Of a stretch of 64,000 bases of DNA, positions 1 through 10,098 are shown one piece after another. How positions within the stretch are numbered: position 1 is the first letter of the stretch; every line of letters begins with the position of its first letter. The DNA comes from Pieris napi. Taxonomy: Eukaryota > Arthropoda > Insecta > Lepidoptera > Pieridae. The notes beneath the pieces are model-generated. The model had not been told where the DNA came from. It ran no database searches and saw only the letters and a list, made by a program, of their open reading frames with translations. The position numbers and the translations under genes were made by a program. The DNA is taken from positions 1,376,501-1,440,500 of the forward strand of contig NC_062244.1 of the NCBI RefSeq assembly GCF_905475465.1, in the 5' to 3' direction.

Positions 1-88
1 TACTATGAATTTGTTATTTATTTATTTATTACAGAAATACATTATCCGATACGATAATCTCGAAAAAAATATAGTAAAGTAAATAATA

Positions 89-430
89 TTAAACACATAC
101 TATACACAGTACCGCTACTGTGAAGTCACTCCGCGAACATACAAATATGTCGATAGTGGCGGAGACAGCATTCATCGTCTTTGATAAAGGGGATCTGTGC
201 AACAGACTGGTTCTGGCCCTTGGTATCGCAAAAAACTTTACCTTCGCCGTGGCACATATCCCATAGGTACAAAGGAAACCGAGTTCTTGGAACACATTTA
301 GGTTATACACTACCTCCCGCAACACTTGCAGTATAAAGTACAAGTGTAAGACCAGTCTGGTTTTCAATTTATATGCTATAAAAATATTACCCTTAGGAAG
401 AGCTGCATTATTGGGGTTATTCAAAATCAA
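89..430 (-). pseudogene. LINE ORF C-terminal relic
   Basis: A 113-codon open stretch without introns. Its C-terminal half carries a block of the kind seen at the end of non-LTR retrotransposon polyproteins: a basic segment reading VPRART-like (here IPRARTSLLHRSPLSKTM), followed by an aspartate/isoleucine-rich DIFVCSRSDF. Upstream is a hydrophobic stretch rich in L, F and Y. No endonuclease or RT motif is present, so this is at best the last ~110 residues of a 5'-truncated insertion. Family placement is by resemblance only; it differs from the LINE at 33-36 kb. Confidence 0.4.
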
Positions 431-1001
431 CTGGATATTTGTGCTTCTGTTGTTTTAATATATTGGATCTTTATAATTATGAAAGTTAGCCTACTTTTAA
501 TTTACATTTATTACTCTGACGTAATCTTAATTATACAGCTTTGACTGTCTAACTGAAGTCTAACATAGAATAACCGGGTCACAAACGTGAAATACAGGTT
601 GAGAAGATAGTCACAATTGATGGTTTTCTTATTATTTTTAGTCCCGGAGCTTTTGTAAAATGCATATATTTTATGCCTCCACGCTTTTCTTAGCAAATTT
701 GATAATAGTAATTATTTAAAAGAGATTTAAAGGAATTATCACTGAGTTCATATACCGGCGAATCAAACATTGTTTTGAGTTGATAAAATTTGCCTGACAC
801 ACAATTTACTCGATCTTTAAATAACTACATTTATCACCTAAAGTAATTGTAGAAAACGGACCTAATAGGCTGTTACCACGCTACTCTATAACACTGCTTG
901 AATATACACTGGCGATTACCTTTAAGGATTCATTTTTACTCGCCATTCATAACTTAATAATTATAATAGAAGTAATTTTTTATCATCCTCAAGTTGAATC
1001 C
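431..1001. other. AT-rich spacer
   Basis: No gene, RNA or repeat family recognised. It ends at the TTAA target site of the piggyBac-like element. Confidence 0.5.
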
Positions 1002-1005
1002 TTAA

Positions 1006-2078
1006 CACGTTCACTGCGCCATCATTTTTAAAGAACTTTCAGCTGGTGCGTTGGAGACCTAAAAGATCTCGTAACAAGCCTATCCTCTGGTGCGTTTGAG
1101 ACCTAATCAGTCTCCTAAAAATACACTTTTGAAAATAATTTATATCTTCCAAAAAAACAATGACATATATTTTGAATTTTTTGTGGGTGAAAGATAGCTA
1201 ATTGCTTTATATTTTGCTAGGTTCGCACGCAGAACTACGACATTTGAATAAACTACAAATACCAAAAAAAAATTAGATATCGATTGTATCTCGTACCGCA
1301 CCCGAAGATAGTTCAATATCTGTAGTAAGTAGTGATGGGAATAAAATTATATCTCAGTTATCGATTCTAAAAGTTTTATTAATTATGCAAAGTGTTTTTC
1401 ATTAAAACATGGTAAGCACATTGATTGCTTGCACATTACGCGCAAATGGTAACAATTCGTTTAGTTTTTTTAGACGCGTCAGTGCTGTTTAACTGCGTGT
1501 GCTCCAACGAAAAAGGTTTATCGTTAAATATTTCATAATCAGAATCACTGTCATAATTAGTCAATGGGGGGCAAATTTGAACATTATCCAAAACAAATAT
1601 TTTACTGGACGATGCAGCAGTATAATCCGGCGTTGATTTTTTGTTAGAAACCTCACCAATAAAATAGATTTTTTACACTTTTTTATCATACAAAAATAAT
1701 CAACACGCGAGTGTTATTTCCAAAACGTGCCCGCGACTTCCCGAATGTCGATTCTAGGACAACACTAAAAATCCCATCCTCCATCTCTTGCGTCTACGAG
1801 GCGTACAATTTCACGAGTACCGACATTATCTCCTAACGCAAGGAATAAAAACAATTACAGTACTGTGCGTTAGGGACCTAATCCATCTCTAATTTATTTT
1901 TTAAAGTCCTTGAATTCAGCTTTAAGAAGGAAGCAAATATGTATATTTGTCCTGCTCATCCTTAAAGAACTTTACAAGTTACATCCTCCCGCAAGGAGTG
2001 AAAAAACACGATTATGTTCAACGCACAATACAAAAGTCCTGCAAGAGATCTGATAGATCTCGTAATGCAACGAACGTG
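1006..2078 (-). mobile_element. piggyBac-like element, internally deleted
   Basis: The segment is bounded by TTAA at 1002-1005 and 2079-2082, the target-site duplication of the piggyBac superfamily. Just inside lie inverted termini: CACGTTCACTGCG on the left, and CACGTTCGTTGCA when the right end is read on the other strand (10 of 13 match). Subterminal copies of a short imperfect palindrome, GAGACCTAATnnGTCTC and variants, occur near 1052, 1090, 1869 and 2046; such arrays typically bind transposase. At 1.07 kb it is far shorter than an autonomous piggyBac (about 2.5 kb) and keeps only an acidic reading-frame fragment. It is therefore non-autonomous. Confidence 0.75.
1436..1672 (-). pseudogene. 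piggyBac transposase N-terminal remnant
   Basis: An open frame of about 78 codons inside the piggyBac-like element, closed by a stop at 1436-1438 and preceded by an in-frame stop at 1673-1675. It contains an acidic cluster (NYDSDSDYE) and a Ser/Thr-rich region. This matches the usual character of the poorly conserved acidic N-terminus of piggyBac transposases. The catalytic DDD domain and the cysteine-rich C-terminus are absent. No start codon is evident. The assignment depends mainly on its position between piggyBac-type ends. Confidence 0.5.
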
Positions 2079-2299
2079 TTAAGAGTCGTTGTTGATTTAG
2101 CCGGAGATAAAGTCACTGTGCTTCTACTTCTGAATCTGACTACATTCAGGCCGAAGACAGACTGAAGATTTTACTTTAAAGTTGCTGCGTTTTCTGTAAC
2201 TAAACAGCAAAAACACATAATAATCCTTAGCTTGATTCTGATTACATATGGGCTATAGTATTTGATTCTATTGCCACAAAACAATACTTTTTCTATAGT

Positions 2300-2352
2300 C
2301 AGTGGACAGGAGGCTAACCTGATGTTAATACCGCGCATGGACACTCTATAGA
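2300..2352 (-). repeat. 3'-terminal scrap of LINE family A
   Basis: Matches the antisense of the last ~60 bp of the LINE at 33.1-36.3 kb (motifs GGAGGCTAACCTGATGTTA and GGACACTC). Degenerate and truncated. Confidence 0.6.
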
Positions 2353-2462
2353 GAACAGTCTTAAGGAAAGGAAAACCCGCAAAGCCCATCACCTTGCCTA
2401 TTAAAAATATTATGAAACACATAATGAGATCTGGGCATATTGCCTCTAATCGGGCATTAAGT

Positions 2463-2624
2463 GAACAGGTGAACCTGAAGTTAAGTAATACCATCGCCTA
2501 TAGATACTCACTTTGCCAGAGGGCTCGCGAGTGCGTATCCAGCCTTTTAAGAATTGGTACGCTCCTTTCTTGAAGGATCCTAACTCGAATTGGTGCGGAA
2601 ATACTTCAGTGGGCAGCTGGTACT
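2463..2624 (-). repeat. 5'-truncated LINE family A tail
   Basis: A second antisense copy of the LINE A 3' end: AGAGGGCTCGCGAGTGCGT, then TTCTTGAAGGA and GGAAATACTTCAGT. It lies about 110 bp from the scrap at 2300-2352 and is an independent insertion, because both contain the same terminal segment. Confidence 0.75.
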
Positions 2625-2753
2625 TATTTTCACTTGGGAACTATAAACTGTTCCTGTCTAATGTTTAATAATCCATGGCACCTTTAGTTTCTTACATCGT
2701 AAAGCAAATGTATTTACATACAAGATTTTTCTCTGTGCAAAGTAACTTGAATC

Positions 2754-2844
2754 ATATCAGCCCTGCGATTCTGTAACTCACTTTTCGAACTCACACAGCG
2801 GTTTTCGCATCGCAAAGTGAGTTACAGAATCGCAGGGCTGATAT
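2754..2844. mobile_element. 91-bp palindromic mini-element
   Basis: Two arms of about 31 bp (2754-2784 and 2814-2844) are perfect reverse complements; each holds CAGCCCTGCGATTCTGTAAC. A ~30-bp centre separates them. Flanking TCA/TATCATA sequence suggests a 2-3 bp target duplication. One arm recurs alone at 13231-13263, so this is a dispersed family. Confidence 0.75.
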
Positions 2845-3199
2845 CATATAGTTTTAATAGTTATTTGCATTGGAGCATATGATTCGGAAGTACACATGAG
2901 CCCGTAGACTGTTCAATTGAAATGATTCGCACATGTGTTGCCATTTCGATAGGAAATTATTGCGTAGGCATTTTTGCGTTTGTAAAAATAATCGAAGCAT
3001 TGACGATATTTTAATTTTCACAAAGCTGAGTTTCTATTTTAATGTCATTTAAAACTTCGACAAATAAATTTTTTAACACTAAATAATGATAAATTATACG
3101 ACGTAATATAAAATGTCTGATTGTAACGAACTCGTGAACTAAGTGATATATATGTATATTAGACACTACATTATTTATTACTAAATAAATATAACAATA
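2845..3199. other. AT-rich spacer
   Basis: Nothing recognised beyond short A/T runs. Confidence 0.45.
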
Positions 3200-3260
3200 A
3201 AATATACAGTATTTACAAATTTCTTAACCTACATAGTAATTATAAAAATAATTAATAATA
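3200..3260 (-). repeat. LINE family B tail, distal part
   Basis: Contains the family B terminal signature ATACAGTATTTACAA and CTTAACCTACATAGTAAT. It is separated from the rest of the same copy (3695-3800) by the 434-bp insertion at 3261-3694. Confidence 0.65.
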
Positions 3261-3694
3261 AGAGCGTGCGTACAAAGTACACATGACAGAACTGAATCTT
3301 CTTTGACAAACTAATTTTTAACTCTTGATCATATTTATACAAATCTAAAACTTAGAGGGAGGGAAAAAGGAAGATATGTTAGGAATTTAATTGTCATTAA
3401 AACATTAAAAGTGTCGATAATTAATACAAATAACAATTTTTTTTTCTTTGTTAATAAAAACACGTGGCATTTTAAATTACAATTTGTCATTTGAGATTTC
3501 AATAAATTATTATGCATAAAATATAAAATACTAATATTTCATAAATTCTCTTTACGAAATTTTAATTTTAAACTCTCTCTCTCAATTGGTCTCAAATGCT
3601 CTATCACTTTTCTTCGATAAAAACTCTGCACATCTTCGTGACATTTCGAAAAAATTTACCCTAATGCGCCTAAAGATGTTTCACTTCAAAAATC
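3261..3694 (-). mobile_element. non-autonomous element family D, inserted in LINE B
   Basis: About 434 bp aligned end to end, in opposite orientation, with 15373-15782. Shared landmarks are GAAGTGAAACATCTTTAGG at one end, AATTTATGAAATATTAGT in the middle, and GACATGTGTACTTTGTACGC at the other end. The ends carry related GAAGTGAAACTTCTTT-type motifs in inverted orientation. It splits a LINE B tail, with ATTAATAA-like sequence on both sides as a candidate target duplication. It has no coding capacity. Confidence 0.75.
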
Positions 3695-3800
3695 AAAAAT
3701 TAATAAAAAGAAAATTAAAACAAATTTCGAATGTGTGGTCCCTGTGGCAGTATACGTTTAACGCTGGCAACATTACCTTCCTGTACTTTCTTATCAATAC
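3695..3800 (-). repeat. LINE family B tail, proximal part
   Basis: Carries GTCCCTGTGGCAGTATACG and ACGCTGGCAACATTACC, the block that follows directly after the 3200-3260 segment in uninterrupted family B copies such as 16434-16622. Confidence 0.65.
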
Positions 3801-4111
3801 CATCCCCAACTTTTTACCATATTAAGCAATTTGGTAACATATTAATTTACCAACATATCCACTCTCGTGTATAATACATATACATGCATATGACGATCAC
3901 CCTATAATTATTCATTTGACCGGAAAGGGATTTGTACCGGGTGTTTTATCCGGTCAGACGTGTCATCCCGACTGAATTAATACAATAGTGATAATATTGA
4001 CTTCAAATAAAACTGATGACTCAATGGCCCCGAATTCTTCTTCATCGTAGTCTTCATTCTTCTGTCTTGAAAAGCTCCAATACGTCGACTTACTGCCTAT
4101 AAAAATCAAAA

Positions 4112-4255
4112 ATCATTTATTCATAACATTAAATGCTTCTAATTTTACATTTACTGCCAGTTCTCAAATCAAGGGCGTAGATCGGAAGAGAAGAACTGGC
4201 AATAAACTCTCTTCAACTCTTTACACCATGTTCCACATGACATCTTAATAAATAA
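4112..4255 (-). repeat. LINE family F tail
   Basis: Shares TTTACTGCCAGTTCTCAAAT and AAGAGAAGAACTGGCAATAA with 28285-28500 and 40262-40445. The A-rich end faces lower coordinates, so the copy is on the minus strand. Confidence 0.65.
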
Positions 4256-4392
4256 TAATAAAATAAATTAAAAACAAAGATTTGTCGTCTATCAGCAGGA
4301 GGCATGGTGAAATAGGAGCACGCACTTACATTCTCGAGGGAACAACACGCAAATACATAGTCGAAATAGCTAACATCACCGCATACGTGAAT

Positions 4393-4610
4393 TCAAGTAC
4401 GACCAGTCACCAATCTATCCTCAGCTTGTCTCAGTGGATTAGGGATGTTGAGATCCACAATTCCCTTTATTTAGTCAGACCAATGAGTAGGCGATCGAGC
4501 CCTTCTCCTGCCATCATTCCCTACCATTACCAACTTGTCAAGACTATTCGGTTGTCTCCTGGCAATATGGCCAAAGGAGGAGTACGAGCCAAGGCTGTAC
4601 ATTTTGCTCA
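4393..4610 (-). pseudogene. LINE ORF C-terminal relic
   Basis: Read on the minus strand, the frame gives FGHIARR, then DGRRRARSPTHWSD, a stop, and IKGIVDLNIPNPLRQAEDR. This is the typical arrangement at the C-terminus of RTE/CR1-type LINE proteins: a GH(I/V)xR segment, a GRRxxRSPxRWxD basic motif, then an AEDR block. An in-frame stop interrupts it just after the WSD. The RT domain is absent. The plus-strand open frame over the same bases is a shadow. Confidence 0.6.
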
Positions 4611-4728
4611 CTCAGGCTTTCTTAGTTTTATGAGCGTGGCGATTTCCTAAATCGTCGGAGTCACGCCCGAGAGTATAGCCAGACGTAGGCACTGTCTTCG
4701 ACTGTTTCATTGTTATCATTTGTTATAT

Positions 4729-4830
4729 AGGGTCCGTTCAAGTATTACGTAAGTAGATTTACTGCAATTTATCCCCCCCCCCCCCCCCCTCGTCAGCAAA
4801 AGTAGGCAAAGCTCTCAAAAATAAAAAAAA
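4729..4830 (+). mobile_element. left half of a small TIR element (family L)
   Basis: Starts AGGGTCCGTTCAAGTATTAC, runs through a C17 tract, and ends GCTCTCAAAAATA. It matches 48022-48123 of the complete copy. The copy is interrupted here by the 5S-bearing element and resumes at 5148 with TAGTACATAAAC. Confidence 0.7.
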
Positions 4831-4856
4831 CTTTAGAGGTGTCAAGGGACACCCGG

Positions 4857-5147
4857 TTGGAACGAAATTCCTTTCGATTAATTTATATGTTAATTGGTAT
4901 CATAACAGTATGATAGATTTTCTCGACACCAATCTTACGACGAAAAAAAAAAGCCAACATCACGAGGTGTTCCCAGGCGGTCACCCATCCAAGTACTGAC
5001 CTCGCCCGACGTTGCTTAACTTCGGTGATCGGACGAGAACCGGTGTATTACTATAGCAAATAGCAAAAAAGTGTCGTGACAACTTTTTGTAAGAATTTTT
5101 TCCGTCTAGCCCCCTTTCATAACGCGCGATAAGGAACTTCGTTCCAA
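4857..5147 (-). mobile_element. inverted-repeat element carrying a 5S rRNA sequence
   Basis: Bounded by a 17-bp inverted repeat: TTGGAACGAAATTCCTT at 4857-4873 and its reverse complement (one mismatch) at 5131-5147. Between the arms lies a 5S rRNA-derived segment (4953-5049) with a T10 tract behind it. The copy of element L at 48022-48303 lacks this block, which shows it was inserted. Up to 26 additional bases on the left (4831-4856) also belong to the insert. It could be a DNA element that captured 5S, or a 5S-derived SINE with terminal complementarity. Confidence 0.65.
4953..5049 (-). rRNA. 5S rRNA-like sequence, 5' end replaced
   Basis: On the minus strand this reads as 5S rRNA from about nucleotide 22 to the 3' end. 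It begins AATACACCGGTTCTCGTCCG, continues through AGTTAAGCAACGTCGGGC (A box) and GGATGGGTGACCGCCTGGGA (C box), and ends GTGATGTTGGC. A run of ten T follows, a Pol III terminator. The first ~21 nucleotides of 5S do not match; TTTGCTATTTGCTATAGT stands in their place, so helix I cannot form. The internal Pol III promoter looks intact, so it may be transcribed, but it cannot be a normal ribosomal 5S. It is best called a mobile 5S pseudogene. Confidence 0.8.
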
Positions 5148-5871
5148 TAGTACATAAACGTATTAATTATAGCAAACCGCCAAAATGCAGGGTGCTTTCA
5201 ATAAAAGAGGATTTGAGGAACCGTACAGAACATAAGCATTAATATATATTGAAGTGATATTGAGTTATGATACTTAATTTATGATAAATTTACACAAAGT
5301 AATAAGCTTTATATAACATTCGTTCCCGAAAAATGAACATATAATATCGGATAATGGCATTACTAGAACAAAAAGGCAATAGCGAAGTTGTATGAGTTGT
5401 GAGCACCGCATCGCTCCATTAGTGATTATTGTCCAACTTGGGCTAAGTGGACGCTCACTTTCATATAGTACTGGATACGGCACTTTATACTATTTCTAAA
5501 AATCTTCTATTATACGTAATCATTCCGTTTCGCCTAACACACAAACAGCATGAGAAATAAACAGTAATTTATTGGATGTTTCCGGTACATACATCTCTTA
5601 TTTCTATAATCTTAATATAATATTCACAATATAATAAATAACAAAAAACAATAACTAACCTTAAAATATTATTACTATTAAAAGGAGTCCCTTTAGGCAA
5701 ACAGAACAGTAACAGTAATTGTAAGTGACAAGTAATATGACAACACAGATGTCGTTGTCCTAAGATTTAACCGATTTTACAAAACCGAAGGAATTATCAA
5801 CGACGATTTTTTTTGTTAATTTGAAGTTTGCCTATCTCTTGCAGAATAGTTATATGCAACATATTTGTTTA
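5148..5871. other. remnant of element L, then AT-rich spacer
   Basis: The first ~25 bp continue element L. A LINE B/related tail scrap (AAAAGGAGTCCCTTTAGGCA, compare 45357) lies near 5681. Nothing else recognised. Confidence 0.45.
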
Positions 5872-5972
5872 ATGGGACAGGACGCAAACGAGCATCTTGA
5901 ATAAAGTGATAACCACCGCCCATGGACACTGCAACGCCGGGAGCTAGAAAGCGCGTTGCCAAACCTTCAGGA
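5872..5972 (-). repeat. degenerate LINE family A tail
   Basis: Keeps GATAACCACCGCCCATGGAC and AGCGCGTTGCC in the order expected for an antisense LINE A end. Confidence 0.6.
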
Positions 5973-7082
5973 ATTTATTTTTAAAACAATATCCATCGAT
6001 ATTAAGTTTTAAACAAACAAAAAACGTTATCATAGTTGACAAGTGCCTAAAATAATATTTTTTTTATAAATTAAGTATGTATTAAATTTGATCGGTAACC
6101 CTTAAAATCATTATGGGGCACATACTATGTTTGTAGCATAATATTGTTTTGTCGTTTCAATAAACTTTATGTCCACAAAACTGGACTCTATGACTGCCAA
6201 ATACTTTGTACTTATTTACGCCAGCTGTAATTTATGAGGTAAATATCGACTGCGACCCTTGGGCTGCCAAAACTGTATTAGTTTGGCAAGCTTAAGCACT
6301 TCTAGTATTTTATTTCACTGTCATTTTAAACTTTACAATATACTGACCGGAATTTGATTTTTAGTAAAAATTTTATTCCATGAAAGCTAAATAGTTTTGA
6401 ATTATTAAATTATTTTTACATTTTTAACAAAGAGGTTTAGTAACACTTATAGAATGAACCTTTATATAATTGAACTCAAATAATAATATATATCAACGAA
6501 CATATCTAAAATTTCCTTTGATTACCAGATCAAACTATAAAACAAATCAAAAGAGACTTTTCGTGATAAAGATATTAATATTTTTAGCAAAGTAACATGG
6601 CGATAGTCTGTATGTATATCATAATGGTACAGCTAACAAAAATATATACAAAAACAAACAATGTAAAAGTGAGGGTATGTACGTGAAGCTGTGTATGTGA
6701 GGTGTGCTCATGATGCAGGTGATTTTGCGCTATGGATATTCTTAATACTCCATATAAACCATATTCCGCGATAGCTTAAATAAGTCAAGGCAATGCAAAT
6801 GTTTTAATTTAAACAAAATTAAATGTTTACCACATTACAGTAATAGAAAAATAGATACCCTTTAACTTGTATTGTCTAATGTTATTATTAAGTATTGTTA
6901 TTCTTATCTTTCTATTCTGAACTGAGATTCCTGGTTATATTCGACGTCAAACATTTGTTAAATTAAAGTACTTGCTCTGTATAATTTAAACAACTAAAAA
7001 GCTTGTATTGTAACAATTTAAAATTAAAAACTTTCGTCCATCTAACAAACTACAAAGATGCATGAAACGTAGCTCAAGCTCA
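5973..7082. other. AT-rich spacer
   Basis: About 1.1 kb with no gene, RNA or repeat family recognised. Confidence 0.45.
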
Positions 7083-7132
7083 GTAGTGGTACAACGGATG
7101 TCGAGGTGATACGGATGGTATTATGTATTTGC
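7083..7132 (-). repeat. internal scrap of LINE family A
   Basis: TACAACGGATGTCGAGGTGA followed by TACGGATGGTATT is the antisense of LINE A bases 36036-36090. The ends are missing. Confidence 0.6.
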
Positions 7133-7650
7133 CGACCAGATTTTTAGAAGGCTCTAAGGCATGCCCGTACGAGCGAATGTTAAATCCACACATAGACAAA
7201 AGTATGTAACATTGGACGAACAACGCTCGCTCAAGCCATAGACTGTTCATGATACACAAGCTGTTATATATATTAAAGCTCTTCCTATATTAGGTAATTT
7301 ACAAGTAAATATGAACTGCGATATATTAGGCTATACGCCGTGATGCAATCGCACCGCTAAGGCCACCTTAGTCGCCATACTTTATATGCACTCACAATTA
7401 GTTGCCGCGAGATGGCAGGTGAAACTATGGGACATGGGATCTATGGAGCTGCCTTATACGAGAATATTGAGGCTTATGTATTGTGCCCAAAATTCAGTAT
7501 AACCTTATTTTAAAGATCTAATTATTTTTATTTACGTGCAAGAGAATGAAAAAATGTTTATAAGTGTGAATATTTAAGTAACACATTACACTGAGAAGAG
7601 AACAAAAGAAAACTCGTTAATAGTTAAGGCTGAACATTTGTATACAATAA
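7133..7650. other. spacer
   Basis: No feature recognised. Confidence 0.4.
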
Positions 7651-7884
7651 AATAAATCAGTGGCGCTACAACCTTTCTAGGTATACCTTAGATTTCTGTA
7701 TCTGTTACATTAATCTAAGTGATCAGCCTCCTATGCCTGACACACGCCGCTGATATTTGGGTTTCCTCACGATGTTTCCCTTCAACGTTTGAGCACATAC
7801 ACAAAATCCATTGGTGCAGTCGGGCTCCAATTTACGACCTCGGGAATGAGAGTCGCAAGCTGGAGCAACTAAGCCAGCACTGCT
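7651..7884 (-). mobile_element. tRNA-headed SINE (family C)
   Basis: The antisense of the SINE seen complete at 27102-27370. The tail motif CAGTGGCGCTACAACCTTT is on the left; the head motif CTAAGCCAGCACTGC (box A side) is on the right. The box B region is degenerate (TTACGACCTCGGGAATGAGA). Confidence 0.8.
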
Positions 7885-8703
7885 CTCTTTCTTCCATGTT
7901 CTGTATCAATCACATAGTAAATAGTTAATTACTATACAAAAACATGATAAGCTACTCCATGCCACTTCTACTCTCTCGTAAAGCATCTCAGCGCAAAAGT
8001 CGTTAGTAACAAACTCCACACATTTGTGTCACCGGATACAATCCTATTATAATTTTAAATTTTAAGCCCATCCATTTGTGTTGCCACCAATCTGACGCCA
8101 CTCTGCAATCTTTGATACGCTTTTAATCTTTTGGAGGAGCAATCTTGTCTATGTTTTCTAACTTAGTACTCTTTAAAGTTTGCCGCTTAGAATGGAACTT
8201 TGTTTGCTTTTTAGTTTGGGACGAGAGTTTTAATATAGAAACCATTCTCTCTTTGGCACATGAATTTAAGTGGCTTTAGTTTCGATCGTTGTTAGGCATA
8301 TTTGTGTAATAGATCTATAATGATGCGAGTAGATCCGGGACAAGATGTGGACCAGTAACCGACAGTCGCTCTGAAAAGAGTGCACGATTAAAAAGAAGAC
8401 TTTCCATCACTGTACGTAAGTAGCTCGTAAAACATCTAAAACCACGGCTATCGGGACTAAAAAACCACTAATATTTTTAATAGGTGTGACGCTCTTTTCC
8501 TGATGGAATTGGCTTGGAAATACTTTTTTTTTTAAATATCTCTGGCATGATTTGTGCATTAGCCAGCGTCAAGTATAGGATTTTTTATAATTCGTGTTTG
8601 TCTTTAGAAATTCGACCGTGTCCTCCATGTACGGTTTAGGAACTCGCCCGGTACCGCACAACCCTCCCAAAGGTCGAGAACAAATTTAAATTAAATTAAA
8701 ACT
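7885..8703. other. probable SINE body and spacer
   Basis: The part nearest 8704 probably is the body of the tRNA-headed repeat that starts at 8779 on the minus strand. I cannot place its 3' end. The rest shows nothing. Confidence 0.35.
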
Positions 8704-8779
8704 TGCCCTCGAACCGGGAATCGAACCCGGTACCCCTCAACTAGCTGCCTCTTAATAAGACCGCTAGGTTATGAGGCTC
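8704..8779 (-). repeat. tRNA-like head of a second SINE type
   Basis: On the minus strand: GCCTCATAACCTAGCGGTCT (box A-like), then GGTTCGATTCC (box B) inside a perfect 5-bp T-arm, CCGGG-TTCGATT-CCCGG. The acceptor stem does not pair properly, so this is a tRNA-derived Pol III promoter of a SINE and not a functional tRNA. Confidence 0.6.
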
Positions 8780-9197
8780 CTGGAAATAATTTTATGGACA
8801 TAATTAATATTACAGTATTTTCTTTATATATACTTAAATTGACTACTACTTATAAGCAATATATAATTTATTGTAGATTAATGATATCGTTAATACACTA
8901 TCGGTCTTACTAATAAAAAATCACTCACACATGCGTTATAACAAGGTGATAGTAATTCAGTGAATAGAGCTTGTACATGGCATAAACACCTCTTTGACCA
9001 ATAATGGATGTGTATTGGTTGAATAACAAAACGACCCTTATTTATTGTTACCCTGGCAACCCGCCGTGTTTGATTGACGTTTGATTTAATAATTCTGATA
9101 CAACTCATAATTCTAATGTAAGTTGTATTTATTTTATCAACCAAAGCAATTATATACACATTTACTTAATATACTAATAACATTTTATTATTTGCAG

Positions 9198-9551
9198 CTA
9201 ATAGAAACTCCAAAACCTCAGACAAAGAGGACTAGAATTTTACATAAAAAGCCGCGTTCTGCAGTACAAAAGTTAGAAGAGGTTAGTATCAATGTGATAG
9301 AGAAAGGACTATTTCATTCAAAACCCCTCAACGATCATACTTAAATTTTTTAGGCATCTCAAATAGTGGAAAGTGCCAAACTCCGCAACACGGTAGTGTT
9401 CCAGTGTTTGCAGGAACAGCACGAAACAAAACGAAAAAAGATGGCTGAAACACATGAGCTCAAACAGAAGCAACTTGCCGAAGCTCACGAAAGGGCTAGA
9501 CAGGAGCATCTTCTAAGGCTCAAATTGTTACAGCAGCAAATAAATGAATAA
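9198..9551 (+). CDS. Harbinger accessory protein, last two exons
   Basis: Two exons: 9198-9281 and 9354-9551. They are separated by a 72-bp phase-0 intron with acceptors TTTGCAG and TTTTTAG and donor GTTAGT. The first exon encodes a Lys/Arg/Pro-rich stretch (28 residues). The second encodes a highly charged helix ending in LLQQQINE, rich in K, E, H and Q, with heptad-like leucines: a coiled coil. An AATAAA signal follows at about 9571. Accessory proteins of Harbinger elements normally have an N-terminal Myb/SANT-like domain and a C-terminal coiled coil; only the C-terminal part is visible here. Both exons are undamaged, in contrast with the transposase opposite. No promoter or start exon was found. 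Confidence 0.55.
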
Positions 9552-9716
9552 TTATATACTTATAAAAAAAATAAAACCCCTGTTTTAAATGAAATATAAC
9601 TTTTTATTTATTTCAAGTCCTTAACTATCCACACCTATGTAAATAAAACAGCCTTAAAAATATGTTTCAATAAAAGCAGCTCTAGCAGCATGTCCAGCCA
9701 GATTGCTTGGGGGCGT

Positions 9717-10098
9717 CTAGGTTGGCCTTGGTTCTTCTGGAGCATTCTCAGTGTCGTCATACGTAACATCCAGGTCTTCTTTTATATCAATAGCAATATT
9801 GTGGAGGATTGCCAGTGCTTCTATATATAATTTGGCATTTTCTAATGACACTGAGAAGCCATGAAGAAGACACCTAAATCGAAAACCCTCCACCTCTATT
9901 ACTCTTTTCGACATCAGCTCGCACTATGTCACAGATCTTCATAACATACTTCTTTGAAAAGCGGTATTTTGTTTTGAAATCGCCATGCGAAAGTAATAAC
10001 GGATTGCACCGAGTTTGGTATGTTTAGACTTTCCTTCGAGGCGGCAAATCTTCAATCGTATGTATTAGCTGCATATCAATATTATCTAAATCTTCCAT
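9717..10098 (-). pseudogene. HARBI1-type transposase, catalytic core deleted
   Basis: The minus strand begins with a start at 10098 and MEDLDNIDMQLIHTIEDLPP, then hits a stop. A second segment follows (LLSHGDFKTKYRFSKKYVMK) that resembles the N-terminal region of HARBI1 transposases. It then joins, with a frame change, directly to a C-terminal segment (SLENAKLYIEALAILHNIAI) with the LHN motif that ends the DDE domain in this family, closing at 9717-9719 after an acidic tail. About 250 residues that would hold the three catalytic acidic residues are missing. The copy cannot encode active transposase. Confidence 0.6.

Noticed and set aside
89..430. Cellular membrane protein
   Set aside because: The hydrophobic N-terminal part looked membrane-like, but the basic ART...SPLSKTM block fits a LINE C-terminus better.
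4282..4650. 122-codon plus-strand open frame
   Set aside because: The opposite strand shows a clear LINE C-terminal motif series over the same bases, so the plus frame is a shadow.
4953..5049. Functional 5S rRNA gene
   Set aside because: The first ~21 nucleotides are replaced and helix I cannot form, and it lies within a mobile insertion.
8704..8779. Genuine tRNA gene
   Set aside because: T-arm is perfect but the acceptor stem does not pair; a SINE head is the better reading.
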